NCBI RefSeq assembly: GCF_009697385.1
Contig: NZ_VUNL01000016.1
Coordinates: forward strand, 1-54,702
Source: Wylensekiella montiformis
Lineage (GTDB): Bacteria; Bacillota; Negativicutes; Selenomonadales; Selenomonadaceae
Direction: 5' to 3'
DNA: 54,702 nucleotides
Positions 43,279 through 51,006 of the stretch are shown piece by piece. Position 1 is the first letter of the stretch. Each line of letters starts with the position of its first letter. Position numbers and translations under genes: made by a program. Below the pieces are notes generated by a model. The model was given only the letters and a program-made list of their open reading frames with translations, was not told the origin of the DNA and did not search any database.

Positions 43279-44943
43279 ATGAAGAGTAAGGTTTGGAAAT
43301 GCGCAGTAACCGCTGCCGCCTGTCTTGGACTGATGCTTCCTATGAGCGGAGGAGGGGCAGCGCCTGCCGCGCCGACGGGACTGAAGGTTCCGGCACTATC
43401 GGCGGATGACAGCAGCGTACTGCTTCTGTGGGACCGCCCGGTGAAGGGCGATACGGCTGCCTATTATAACATCTATGCAAACGGGCAGCGCATCGGCTCG
43501 ACCAAGACGCTGCAGGACACGGCAGCCGGCCGTGAGATTAAGAACTTTGCGGCGGAGAATCCGGAACTCTGCGGTGATCTGCTTCGTCAGCATAACTACG
43601 AAGTCCGGAATCTCAAACCGGAAACAACGTATGCCTTCACAGTTCGCGCCGTCGATAAAAACGGTGCAGAATCCTCTGATTCCGCAACGGTCAATCAAAT
43701 GACAAAGGCTGTGCCGACCGTAGTCCGGATCACGGATTATGGTGCCGTCGGCGATGGAAAAACGGTCAATACGGCAGCTCTGCAGCGCGCGATCAATGCC
43801 GTGCCTGCAGGCGGCGTGCTGGAGATTCCGCAGGGGACCTTTGTTTCCGGCGCGGTCCAGCTGAAAAGCGACATGACGCTGAGACTCGATGAAGGGGCTG
43901 TGCTTTTGGAATCAGCGGATCCTGCCGACCTCGTCATGCAGAAAAACGGCCGGTATAACGGGCTGCTCAACGCCGATTCGGTCGAAAATCTGCGCATTGT
44001 CGGCGCGGGCGCGATCGATGGCAACGGCTGGACGATGGATGCGTCCGGAACGAAATATCTGAAAGCGAAGAATAAAGAAAACAAAGGGCTGCGCGATGAT
44101 CGTCATGTCCTGAACATCGGCATTGCGGCAAAGAACCAGACGCAGGCCCAGATCGATGCCGGGCTGGCGTTTAAAAAAGCCTATAATGCGCGCTCGACGA
44201 CGGTCATCCTGAAACACGTCAAAGGGCTTTATCTGGAAGGCGTCACGTTCCGCAATCCGGCCATGCACATGCTGACCGTGGAAGGCGACGATGTTCTTCT
44301 GAACAACGTCAACGTCCGCACGTACGATGCGAACAATGGAGATGGCATTGACTATGACGGAAAGGGACTGACGATCGTCAACTCCTTCTTCGATACGGGA
44401 GATGATGCCATCAACTTCAGCGCTGGTATCGGCAAAAAGGCCACGGCGCTCCCGCCGGTCAGCGATATCTGGCTTTTCAATAATTACGTCGCCCATGGAC
44501 ACGGCGGTATTGTACTTGGCAGTCATACGGCATCCTGGATTGAAAACATGCTCGCAGAGGATAATGTTTTCAACAAGACCGAAATCAGCCTGCGCTGCAA
44601 AACCGGTCAGGGAGTCGGCGGCGGCGGACGAAATGTCACCTTCCGGCACAACGTAGCCAAGGACATGAAACGGCAGGGAATCATCTTTACGACCGCCTAT
44701 ACCGATGTCAATGCGGTCGGCTCCTTTGAACCCGCCGATCCGGGACAGTTCCACGACATTCTGGTCGAGGACTGCGCCATCGATGGTACGGGCAAAGCGG
44801 CCATCGAGATCGACGGGCTGCCGGAAATGCCGCATCGCAGCATCACGTTCCGCAACATTCGCTTTACGCGCACACATGAAAACATCGTAAACAATGCTCA
44901 GGACATCGTCTGCGAAAACGTAACCTACGACTATGCAAAATAA
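43279..44943 (+). CDS. GH28 polygalacturonase with fibronectin-III domain, secreted
   Basis: 554 residues. A signal peptide (about 1-28) is followed by a fibronectin type III domain (about 32-140) and a right-handed beta-helix. GH28 catalytic motifs are present: NGDGIDYDG, DTGDDAINF with the paired Asp, HGHGGIVLGSH, and the basic motif as SLRCKTG. The fibronectin domain and HGHGG pattern suit exo-acting enzymes that release galacturonate or digalacturonate. It acts after the pectinesterase. Its ribosome site is unusually far from the ATG (GGAAAGGGG about 17 nt away). Confidence 0.92.
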   Translation: MKSKVWKCAVTAAACLGLMLPMSGGGAAPAAPTGLKVPALSADDSSVLLLWDRPVKGDTAAYYNIYANGQRIGSTKTLQDTAAGREIKNFAAENPELCGDLLRQHNYEVRNLKPETTYAFTVRAVDKNGAESSDSATVNQMTKAVPTVVRITDYGAVGDGKTVNTAALQRAINAVPAGGVLEIPQGTFVSGAVQLKSDMTLRLDEGAVLLESADPADLVMQKNGRYNGLLNADSVENLRIVGAGAIDGNGWTMDASGTKYLKAKNKENKGLRDDRHVLNIGIAAKNQTQAQIDAGLAFKKAYNARSTTVILKHVKGLYLEGVTFRNPAMHMLTVEGDDVLLNNVNVRTYDANNGDGIDYDGKGLTIVNSFFDTGDDAINFSAGIGKKATALPPVSDIWLFNNYVAHGHGGIVLGSHTASWIENMLAEDNVFNKTEISLRCKTGQGVGGGGRNVTFRHNVAKDMKRQGIIFTTAYTDVNAVGSFEPADPGQFHDILVEDCAIDGTGKAAIEIDGLPEMPHRSITFRNIRFTRTHENIVNNAQDIVCENVTYDYAK

Positions 44944-45010
44944 CCCATTCCGTTCTGTGCAAACCTTCTACTTACAATAAACCCAGAAAAATACAACGCA
45001 CAGACTTCAA

Positions 45011-45050
45011 ACAAGCTGCAGCCATTTTCCCCGGCTGCAGCTTGTTGTAT
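45011..45050 (+). terminator. Terminator after the GH28 gene
   Basis: ACAAGCTGCAGCC (45011-45023) pairs perfectly with 45033-45045, followed by TGTATT. Confidence 0.8.
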
Positions 45051-45061
45051 TACGGGGCAAG

Positions 45062-45120
45062 GCGAAAGAAGCAGGCGGCTGACCGGTCATGTTGACCCGT
45101 CAGCCGCCTGCTTCTTTCGC
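45062..45120. terminator. 22-bp perfect hairpin, likely bidirectional terminator
   Basis: Stem 45062-45083 pairs with 45099-45120, with GAAAGAAG/CTTCTTTC at the base. Its core is nearly identical to the hairpin at 51911-51952. Confidence 0.75.
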
Positions 45121-45290
45121 TATTCATGTTTTTCTTTTGCGTTCTTTAGGCTGTCCCGCCTTTTTGCGGCGGATTTACAATCTAAGTGCAATAGCTCCCA
45201 GGCAATTCAATGATGGCAAAACTCATGTGCTGCCGTAAAACGTTGTCGGGGAATGGCCACGATCGTCGTACGCGACATCCCTCCGCGGTG

Positions 45291-45986
45291 TCACTGCTGT
45301 TCTGCGTACTCGGGGAAGGCAATGGAATTTTCTTTGAAGATGTGGATGAAGATGTCGTCGAAGAGGGCCTCCATCGTTGCGTAGGTGTGGCGGAAGGTCG
45401 GGCAGGCATCCTCCGGCGGCGTGAAGTTGTCGGTGAGCTCCTGAATCTCCTTGATGACGTCGCCTGCGCCCGTGTGTTCCTCTTCGAGCTGGTGGACGAG
45501 GTCGAGCGTCGCTTTGTCCGGGTGCGGATGCTGGCGCATCAGCGGGAAGACGAGCTGTTCTTCCTTGGCAAAGTGCTCCTCAAGCTCGGCCTTGAGGCCC
45601 GCGTAGAGGTGGTGGAGGCGCGTGAGCATCTCGCCGTGATGCGGATAGTGGACGATGAGGATCTTGTTGAGGAGATCCTCCGTCTCGGCCATGAGTTTGC
45701 GATCCGTGACGTGGTGCGTCGCTTCGAGATCATCGAGCATCTCTGTGACCTTGAGGTCCTTGAACGACTCGATGTCGGCGTGCACATCCTTCGCCGCCGT
45801 CGGACGGGCCGCGACCTCGTTGAGTTCCGCGAGGAACTTCTCGATGTCCATGCCCTTCTCGCGGAGGGCAATCGAGATTGCCTCATGCCCGCCGCAGCAG
45901 TAGTCGAGATGCAGGCCGTTGAGGAACCCGATCGTGTTCGGGTGCGCCTTGACAACATCGGCAAGAGTCATATCTTTCGTGATCAT
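45291..45986 (-). CDS. ric: Iron-sulfur cluster repair di-iron protein (Ric/ScdA/YtfE)
   Basis: 231 residues. The N-terminal ScdA_N domain (about 1-60) has the twin cysteines in LHLDYCCGGHE. The hemerythrin-like domain follows with its iron-binding histidines spread over LEATHH, HYPHHGE, EHFAKEEQLVFP, HQLEEEH and FIHIFKENSIAFP. These proteins repair Fe-S clusters damaged by nitric oxide or oxidants. Control shared with hcp is supported by an almost identical palindrome and spacing upstream. AAGGAAG precedes the ATG. Confidence 0.94.
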   Translation of the reverse strand: MITKDMTLADVVKAHPNTIGFLNGLHLDYCCGGHEAISIALREKGMDIEKFLAELNEVAARPTAAKDVHADIESFKDLKVTEMLDDLEATHHVTDRKLMAETEDLLNKILIVHYPHHGEMLTRLHHLYAGLKAELEEHFAKEEQLVFPLMRQHPHPDKATLDLVHQLEEEHTGAGDVIKEIQELTDNFTPPEDACPTFRHTYATMEALFDDIFIHIFKENSIAFPEYAEQQ

Positions 45987-46069
45987 ACTATCGCTTCCTT
46001 TTCTATTTGTATGGTTCGTGTCGTTACCGTGGTTTGTCCATCCCGTTGCCTTGTTTCCGGGACTTTTTC

Positions 46070-46113
46070 AGTATATAGGATGATGGCAGCTGGTTCTGTA
46101 ACATCCGGTACAG
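46070..46113 (-). promoter_or_regulatory. ric promoter with the same palindrome and spacing as hcp
   Basis: Plus-strand CTGTAACATCCGGTACAG (46096-46113) is a near-palindrome. Read on the minus strand, 20 nt separate it from TATACT (46075-46070), exactly as at hcp. The palindrome would be centred near -41.5. Confidence 0.7.
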
Positions 46114-46132
46114 AAAGATTGCTTTGTTTATA

Positions 46133-46181
46133 ACTAAAAAACAGGCATGTGCTGCAGTTTTCCTGCGACACATGCCTGTTT
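46133..46181 (-). terminator. Terminator of the BamE-like gene, minus strand
   Basis: AAACAGGCATGTG (46139-46151) pairs perfectly with CACATGCCTGTTT (46169-46181). Read on the minus strand a T-run follows. Confidence 0.8.
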
Positions 46182-46200
46182 CATTTCATTCATGGATCTG

Positions 46201-46671
46201 TCAGTTCAAATAGCCCATTTCGATCTCGTCGACCTTGTTGTTCTCGATTTCGAAGACGAAGCCGAGACTCTTGTCATCATCGCAGTAGTAGATGTACTTG
46301 TCGCCGCGGATCTTGTCGGGCTCGCCGTAGGCTGCCTTGACGGCGTCAAGGGTGGAGCCGGCTTCGATGCCGGCGGCTGTCTTGATGCCATTGTGGCGGG
46401 AGATCTCGATGTGGCGTGCGTAGCCATCTACGAACTTCAATTCGAAGGAATCGCCGTACTCGTATTCTGTGACCTCGCCGTTCCACAGAGGATGGTGTTT
46501 CGTCTCCACCTCTGTCGGCGTGCCGTACACCTGCCGGACGTAGTCCGCAGAAGCCCCGTACTCAATGCCGCCTGCGACGAGCGCCGATGATGGGACAGCT
46601 GCCGAGCAGACTGCTGCGCCCATCGTCAGAACAGCACCAGCAGCCAGTGAAGGAATCCATTTTTTTATCAT
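46201..46671 (-). CDS. Small secreted protein with two BamE/SmpA-like lobes
   Basis: 156 residues with a signal peptide (about 1-25, ending CSA). Two similar segments follow: GIEYGASADYVRQVYGTPTEV and, later, IEAGSTLDAVKAAYGEPDKI, shortened here to YGASADYVRQVYGTP and AGSTLDAVKAAYGEP. This G-x-S/T-x2-x-V-x3-YG-x-P pattern is typical of SmpA/BamE-like and DUF2845-like domains in envelope proteins. The function is unknown. The ATG at 46671 is 7 nt after AAGGGAG; an ATG two codons earlier is too close to it. Confidence 0.7.
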   Translation of the reverse strand: MIKKWIPSLAAGAVLTMGAAVCSAAVPSSALVAGGIEYGASADYVRQVYGTPTEVETKHHPLWNGEVTEYEYGDSFELKFVDGYARHIEISRHNGIKTAAGIEAGSTLDAVKAAYGEPDKIRGDKYIYYCDDDKSLGFVFEIENNKVDEIEMGYLN

Positions 46672-47121
46672 GATCATCTCCCTTTCCATGCATCTAAATA
46701 GAATAAAGTTTTATTTTATTATACAGAACCTGCATGAAAACCGCATGAAATAGAAGCTGCACTCAGGGAGGGAAGGCTGCCTCAAAGGAGATCGGGGATG
46801 CCGCAGTGGGCTTCGGCGAGGCTGCCGCCTCCGAGCCCTTGATGCCCTCCGGATGGTTGTGCGCCGCCGCAGCGCATCCCGCGAGCGAAAGTTTTAGTCT
46901 GCCATGAAAATGTTATCAAATTCCCTGTGCTGATGGGAGATACGAGGAACCGCGTGGTTATTGGGATGGCGGGATGGTGGATTTGTTAGTTGGTCGATTA
47001 GTGGCATTTAGTGGATTTTCGTTTCCAACAGTATATGGTTTGTGAACCCACTTTTTACCCGCTGAAAAGGATTTTACAAAACTATTCTATTGGTAGGAAA
47101 AAGTGATTTTTAAGTTATGAA

Positions 47122-47219
47122 TTGTCATGGTTTGTGTCCATGATATAAGTACATTTTTTAGGAAAGATGTGGAAGATATAGCTCCCCGGCAGAATTGACT
47201 TTTGCCGGGGATTTTTTTT
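47122..47219 (+). ncRNA. Candidate small RNA: promoter and terminator with no gene between
   Basis: TTGTCA (47122-47127), a 16-nt spacer and TATAAG (47144-47149) lie just before an intrinsic terminator (TCCCCGGCA 47183-47191 with TGCCGGGGA 47203-47211, then eight T). A transcript would be about 65 nt. There is no open reading frame in it. No known RNA family was recognised. Confidence 0.35.
47183..47219 (+). terminator. Strong intrinsic terminator with no upstream gene
   Basis: A 9-bp GC-rich stem followed by TTTTTTTT. The nearest plus-strand gene upstream is GH28, over 2 kb away and already terminated. Confidence 0.85.
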
Positions 47220-47230
47220 GTCAGGGGAGA

Positions 47231-47371
47231 TTCGAACGATTTGACAAAATTTCGAACGATTATTTATTATGCTAAAGGGGTTAAGAATGCTTATGATGAA
47301 AGGCTTGACGGGCGATAGGTGGAAAAACGTGTGTGATTCGTTCGAACGATTCGGCATATTTTTGTACGATT
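47231..47371. repeat. Spaced TTCGAACGATT repeats
   Basis: Exact copies start at 47231, 47251 and 47341; a variant TTTGTACGATT starts at 47361. Each pair is 20 nt apart and the pairs are 110 nt apart. This regular phasing suggests a protein-binding array. Confidence 0.6.
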
Positions 47372-47399
47372 CTATTGGTTAAGGAATGGCTGGCGAGCC

Positions 47400-47780
47400 T
47401 AAAATGGGGAATGTGTCAGCCGACTGCTAAGGCGTCTCCCGCCCGGCGCTGTCTCTGCTTTGGTGGACGCTGGCGCCGACCTTGCGACCGGCACCAACTG
47501 TCCCTGTCCACGTCGCAGAAGAACACCGCCCCGCCCTAATAAAAGCCCATGCGTGGCAGGAAAGGTGGGGCGGCGGACTGTCTGCCTCCATTTCTGCGGC
47601 CTTCCAGTCGTCAAGCTCCTGCCTATGCGGGGACTCAGATCTTCGTCCTATTTCCGCATAGGTAGGAGTTTTCCTCCTTTTAGCGCCTAGTCATTCCGCC
47701 AGACAGACCGCCGCCGGTGCAACCAGTCACAGGCAATGCGTGTCCGTTGCTTTTTGTGGACAGCTGCGCTGTCCACGTTA
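47400..47780. other. GC-rich, stem-rich segment, possible structured RNA or mobile-element end
   Basis: Hairpins include CTCCT-G-CCTATGCGG (47616-47630) with 47654-47668 followed by TTTT, and GTGGACAG (47756-47763) with CTGTCCAC (47769-47776). A longer-range GTGGAC/GTCCAC pairing encloses about 47463-47511. The segment is far richer in GC than the flanking DNA. Open readings on both strands are Arg/Pro-rich and lack ribosome sites. The family is not recognised. Confidence 0.35.
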
Positions 47781-47885
47781 GCACCGACACGGAAGTGGGG
47801 GGAGCGAAATTTGAATATAGGAAGGGAATACAAGAGTATAGGTCGAATATGGTAATAAAATGTTTGGCTAGGAGGGAATTTGAAA

Positions 47886-48893
47886 ATGGGATTATTTGAA
47901 AAGCGGATAAATAGGAAAACATATATAGGCCTATCTTTATTTTTGGCGTTTTGCCTGACTATTATCAGAGAAATGCTTAAAAACCCTAATGGTAATAATG
48001 AATTGTTCGGATTGCTTTGGGGGCATTTTACTGGTAATGTATCTAGTGACAGTCATCTGCGTTGTAATGATATCGAAGGTGGTCATAGTATAAAATTATC
48101 ATTGATAACAATATTGTTATCATTTATACCATTAGTTAGCCTTTTTGTATTTTTTTACCTTGCTACTACAAAGGCTAGTGACAAAGGAAATGAAATGCAA
48201 ATACCGACAAAAAATAGATATACAGTGAATTTAGTAAAAGATTTACAAAATAAGTATAAAATATATTTATCATCAGACGATACTTCTATGGATGCTCAGA
48301 TTGCCAATGATTTATATGAAGCATGTAACGGTATAAACTCCCTAAAAGGAAAAATACTTGAAAACAATCTATCTCCTAATAATTTTATTAAATTTTATAA
48401 TATAATGAAGTGTGATGATGTGCTTTGGGATGAAAAGGAAGGAATATATCTGCCCTTTCTATCAATACTTACTCCTGACACACTTGGCTTATTATGTCAA
48501 AATGCACATTTGCCTGAAAAAGAACAAAAGCAAATTGTTCTGCATGAATTAAATAAAAACACAGTTAGTAAACTTAAAGAAAACAACGATACGTATAAAG
48601 AAAATATGGATAAGGTTAATGGTTTATTGGGGGATATAAAACGTGTATGGGTGTTGGTGTTTTTACTGATATCAATAGGAATGATGGTTTATCCACCTTA
48701 TCATACGGTTATCCATGGAAAAGGCGAAATGTTTGAAGGATATAATATAATTGGCGAAGCACCTAAAAATATACCGTCAGGAAGGGAAAAATTTACTTCT
48801 ATTGATTATTCGACATTGGCATTTCATGAGGTGATTTTGGCTGTGGTATGTTGTGCTGGATATACGTTGACAACAATGGTGAGAAAGAAGTGA
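47886..48893 (+). CDS. Unrecognised membrane protein
   Basis: 335 residues, unlike anything I can name. Hydrophobic segments lie at about 12-30, 68-92, 255-275 and 312-330. The middle (about 95-250) is polar and probably cytoplasmic. Base use is strongly AT-rich compared with the pectin or glycolysis genes, which suggests recent acquisition. The ATG at 47886 lies 9 nt after GGAGGG; a TTG two codons earlier is possible. The zinc-ribbon gene begins 6 nt after its stop, so the two are likely co-expressed. Confidence 0.65.
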   Translation: MGLFEKRINRKTYIGLSLFLAFCLTIIREMLKNPNGNNELFGLLWGHFTGNVSSDSHLRCNDIEGGHSIKLSLITILLSFIPLVSLFVFFYLATTKASDKGNEMQIPTKNRYTVNLVKDLQNKYKIYLSSDDTSMDAQIANDLYEACNGINSLKGKILENNLSPNNFIKFYNIMKCDDVLWDEKEGIYLPFLSILTPDTLGLLCQNAHLPEKEQKQIVLHELNKNTVSKLKENNDTYKENMDKVNGLLGDIKRVWVLVFLLISIGMMVYPPYHTVIHGKGEMFEGYNIIGEAPKNIPSGREKFTSIDYSTLAFHEVILAVVCCAGYTLTTMVRKK

Positions 48894-48899
48894 TGTATT

Positions 48900-49655
48900 A
48901 TGATTTGCCCTAACTGCAAAAGAATAATACCTGATGATGTGAATTTTTGTAGATACTGTGGAGAGAATATTACATCCACCCAAAATGTTAATGATGATAT
49001 GCTAATGAGTGAGGAAGGCACGTCAAAGGGGAATACAGATATAAGTGATACTAAGGATGATGTTATAACCGAAAAGAAGAGCTCGGTCAAGGCTTTTTTG
49101 TTATTATGCGTTATTGCATTGGCGATAGCAGGCGCCTTAATGTATTTTCGTAGTGGCAATGAGACAAAATTCACGGCCAATAGTCTCCAACACTACACAT
49201 ATATAGGGAAAACGTCACAGTTGTCAATGAATGTACCATTTGAATTGAAAGATACTGATCCGGGAGTGGCAGACAGCACGATAAGTAATATAGTATACAA
49301 GTCGGGGGTGTCTGGAAATTTCAAGGTGGAAGTAATTGGGATACAATATAATTTTGATGTTAGTATGTTAAGTATATCGGATTTCATCAATGGTTTTATA
49401 GACTCGCTGGGGGATGAAAAACGTATTGACAATATCGAAAAGGTCAGCGCTGTTAATACATCTATAAACGGCATTCCATGTACTAAACAAGTATTTAATT
49501 ATTATGATAAACAAAGTAAGTATAATCTACAAAGTTTGAGCGTCGTATTAAAAAAGGATAACGAGATATGGGTGGTTATTACTGGTTATAAGAAAGGTGA
49601 TATGAAGGCAAGTAAATTTGCTGAGGAACTCGTTGGTAGTATAAAATTAGAGTGA
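48900..49655 (+). CDS. Zinc-ribbon membrane-anchored protein of unknown function
   Basis: 251 residues. An N-terminal zinc ribbon MICPNCKRIIPDD and FCRYCGEN (C-x2-C at 3-6 and 18-21) is followed by an acidic linker, one membrane segment (about 62-80, FLLLCVIALAIAGALMYF) and an extracytoplasmic domain of about 165 residues with many beta-strand-like stretches. The layout resembles sensor or envelope proteins with a cytoplasmic zinc ribbon. The outer domain resembles, in broad pattern, the interrupted gene at 49938. Confidence 0.7.
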   Translation: MICPNCKRIIPDDVNFCRYCGENITSTQNVNDDMLMSEEGTSKGNTDISDTKDDVITEKKSSVKAFLLLCVIALAIAGALMYFRSGNETKFTANSLQHYTYIGKTSQLSMNVPFELKDTDPGVADSTISNIVYKSGVSGNFKVEVIGIQYNFDVSMLSISDFINGFIDSLGDEKRIDNIEKVSAVNTSINGIPCTKQVFNYYDKQSKYNLQSLSVVLKKDNEIWVVITGYKKGDMKASKFAEELVGSIKLE

Positions 49656-49661
49656 GGGATA

Positions 49662-49865
49662 ATGATGCTGTTGATTATGAACTTTTTGGTAGCGATGGTC
49701 TTCTTTATGGGATTAGCATTGGCAAAGTCGGCATGGTCGGATAAGAAGTATATTAAAGCGATTGGTTTTGCTATAATAACAATTATTGTATGTTTTACAT
49801 TGTTGTTTATGAAAGAAAGTATGAAAGTCGCTAATCGTAGTTCCGCATTAAGTTTTTTATTCTGA
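49662..49865 (+). CDS. Small membrane protein, unrecognised
   Basis: 67 residues with two hydrophobic segments (about 5-21 and 32-50) separated by the polar SAWSDKKY. It follows the zinc-ribbon gene by 6 nt behind GTGAGGG. Its size, AT-rich composition and tight spacing suggest an accessory part of the same unit. No family was recognised. Confidence 0.5.
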   Translation: MMLLIMNFLVAMVFFMGLALAKSAWSDKKYIKAIGFAIITIIVCFTLLFMKESMKVANRSSALSFLF

Positions 49866-49937
49866 AATTGTATGATGATAGTATTGTTCGGAAAGTAATA
49901 TACCGAAAAATGAAGGTTATCTTATAGGAGGATAATT

Positions 49938-50462
49938 ATGTCGAATCTTATAAAGATAATGGTTTTGGTTATATTTGTCTTTGGGGGATTTAATGTAACT
50001 CAGGTTTATCGAAATACTGAATATCAGTTTAGAATTGAAATACCGGATTATCTTAAATATAAGACATCAAAAGGGCCTAATGTAAAAATGAGTGCTGCTG
50101 CTTATAATGGAACACCCAATATGAATGTTATTGTTAAGTCGTTTCCGTTGTTGCCATTTTCGAATGATGAAGTTCTAAATGATTTGTTGGTAGGAAACTA
50201 ATCTCATCAATCGAATACTAGACAGCTGCTTAAATATGGAATTATTGAAATTCCCAATCACAAGGTTTTATGCACGGTCTGGCGGATAAAATACACATAT
50301 CCAGAGATGACATTCTTTTTAACTGCGTATGTTTTTGAATTTGTTAGCAATTACCGATATTATTGTATCTCCTATTTCCTTGAACCTGGAACGGAGGCAA
50401 AATACGAAAAGATGATTACTTATTCCATAGGTAGCTTTGTAGATGAAAAAGGATGTTATTAA
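49938..50462 (+). pseudogene. Small secreted protein gene interrupted by an in-frame TAA
   Basis: The first 87 codons (signal-like MSNLIKIMVLVIFVFGG, then YQFRIEIPDYLKY) end at a TAA at 50199-50201. The same frame then runs 86 further sense codons (LLKYGIIEIPNHKVLC, then YPEMTFFLTAYVFEF, ending KGCY) to a TAA at 50460-50462. A single nonsense change in a protein of about 174 residues explains this. The ribosome site TAGGAGG is intact. The first half may still be made. The full protein would resemble the outer domain of the zinc-ribbon protein upstream. Confidence 0.65.
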
Positions 50463-50764
50463 GTGATAATTGCGTCTTTGGATGGTTGTTACTAGGATGG
50501 ATGTAATTTATTTAGCTGTTTTTGTGTCAGATTCGGCTGGTGCTGGATAAAAATAAAAAATCCTTGCATTTGACGGTCAACTCCATAATATAGGTATTGA
50601 AAGAGATTTCTCGTATAAATCCTAACTGAATACATATCGGAAATGACAAATTTTACGCTATCTGGCGCGAGACTGCGCTTAGATATATTTGGGTTGTCAT
50701 TCTGCATAGGAGCCGCAGGGGTGATGACCTTGCGGCTTTTATGCGTTTATGAAGGAGGGAAAAA
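50463..50764. other. Leader region of the DUF1659 cassette
   Basis: 302 nt without a gene. Its end (50711-50737) forms a hairpin AGCCGCAGG with CCTTGCGGCT. A very similar hairpin precedes the second DUF1659 gene. Nothing else was recognised in 50463-50700. Confidence 0.55.
50711..50737 (+). repeat. Leader hairpin, copy 1
   Basis: Stem AGCCGCAGG/CCTTGCGGCT followed by TTTT, 28 nt before the first DUF1659 gene. The surrounding 55 nt, including ATGAAGGAGGGA, align with copy 2 at 51243-51272. Confidence 0.55.
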
Positions 50765-50992
50765 ATCATACTTACCATTCGCTCGAAACAGACCACTACG
50801 CTGAAAATCACCCGTGTAAAGGGCACGTCCAGCATGGGCAAGGACACCCATGATTACGTCAATCTTTCCGTCAATCCGGAACTTACAGACGGGGACGTGC
50901 TTTCCATCGGGACGAAGCTCAGCAATTTGCAGCAGTACCCCGTTGACGGTATCAGCCGCATTGACGCAAGTTCGCTGGCAGAAGAACACTAA
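50765..50992 (+). CDS. DUF1659 family protein with a non-standard start codon
   Basis: About 74-75 residues. TIRSKQTTTLKITRV, GKDTHDYVNLSVNP, LSIGTKLSNLQ and VDGISRIDAS fit DUF1659. No ATG, GTG or TTG exists in frame near the ribosome site AAGGAGGG (50752-50759); the first codons are ATC (50765), ATA (50768), CTT, ACC, ATT. Initiation at ATC, ATA or ATT is required unless the start was lost. The role of the family is unknown; it occurs next to DUF2922 and YvrJ genes in Firmicutes, as here. Confidence 0.7.
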   Translation: MILTIRSKQTTTLKITRVKGTSSMGKDTHDYVNLSVNPELTDGDVLSIGTKLSNLQQYPVDGISRIDASSLAEEH

Positions 50993-51006
50993 GGGAGGGC
51001 TAGACC

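Larger units (their letters stand above)
44944..45290. other. Intergenic region with two terminators between convergent genes
   Basis: 347 nt with no gene; it contains the two hairpins listed separately. Confidence 0.6.
46672..47885. other. 1.2-kb region without a convincing gene
   Basis: 46672-46760 probably carries the minus-strand promoter of the BamE-like gene (TATAAT at 46723-46718). 46760-46910 is GC-rich; a minus-strand reading ends GLGGGSLAEAHCGIPDLL but resembles nothing I know. 47020-47220 is AT-rich with a promoter-terminator pair. 47230-47371 holds spaced repeats. 47400-47780 is GC-rich and stem-rich, and its open readings lack conserved features. Confidence 0.6.

Noticed and set aside
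46760-46910. Possible minus-strand gene end in GC-rich DNA
   Set aside because: No start, no family resemblance, and other frames read equally well.
47231-47371. CRISPR array
   Set aside because: Repeats are only 11 nt and spacers are 9 nt within pairs; there are no cas genes.
47399-47690. Two overlapping open frames of about 70 codons in the GC-rich segment
   Set aside because: Both are Arg/Pro-rich, lack ribosome sites and lie over predicted stems. They are better explained as readings of a structured or non-coding segment.
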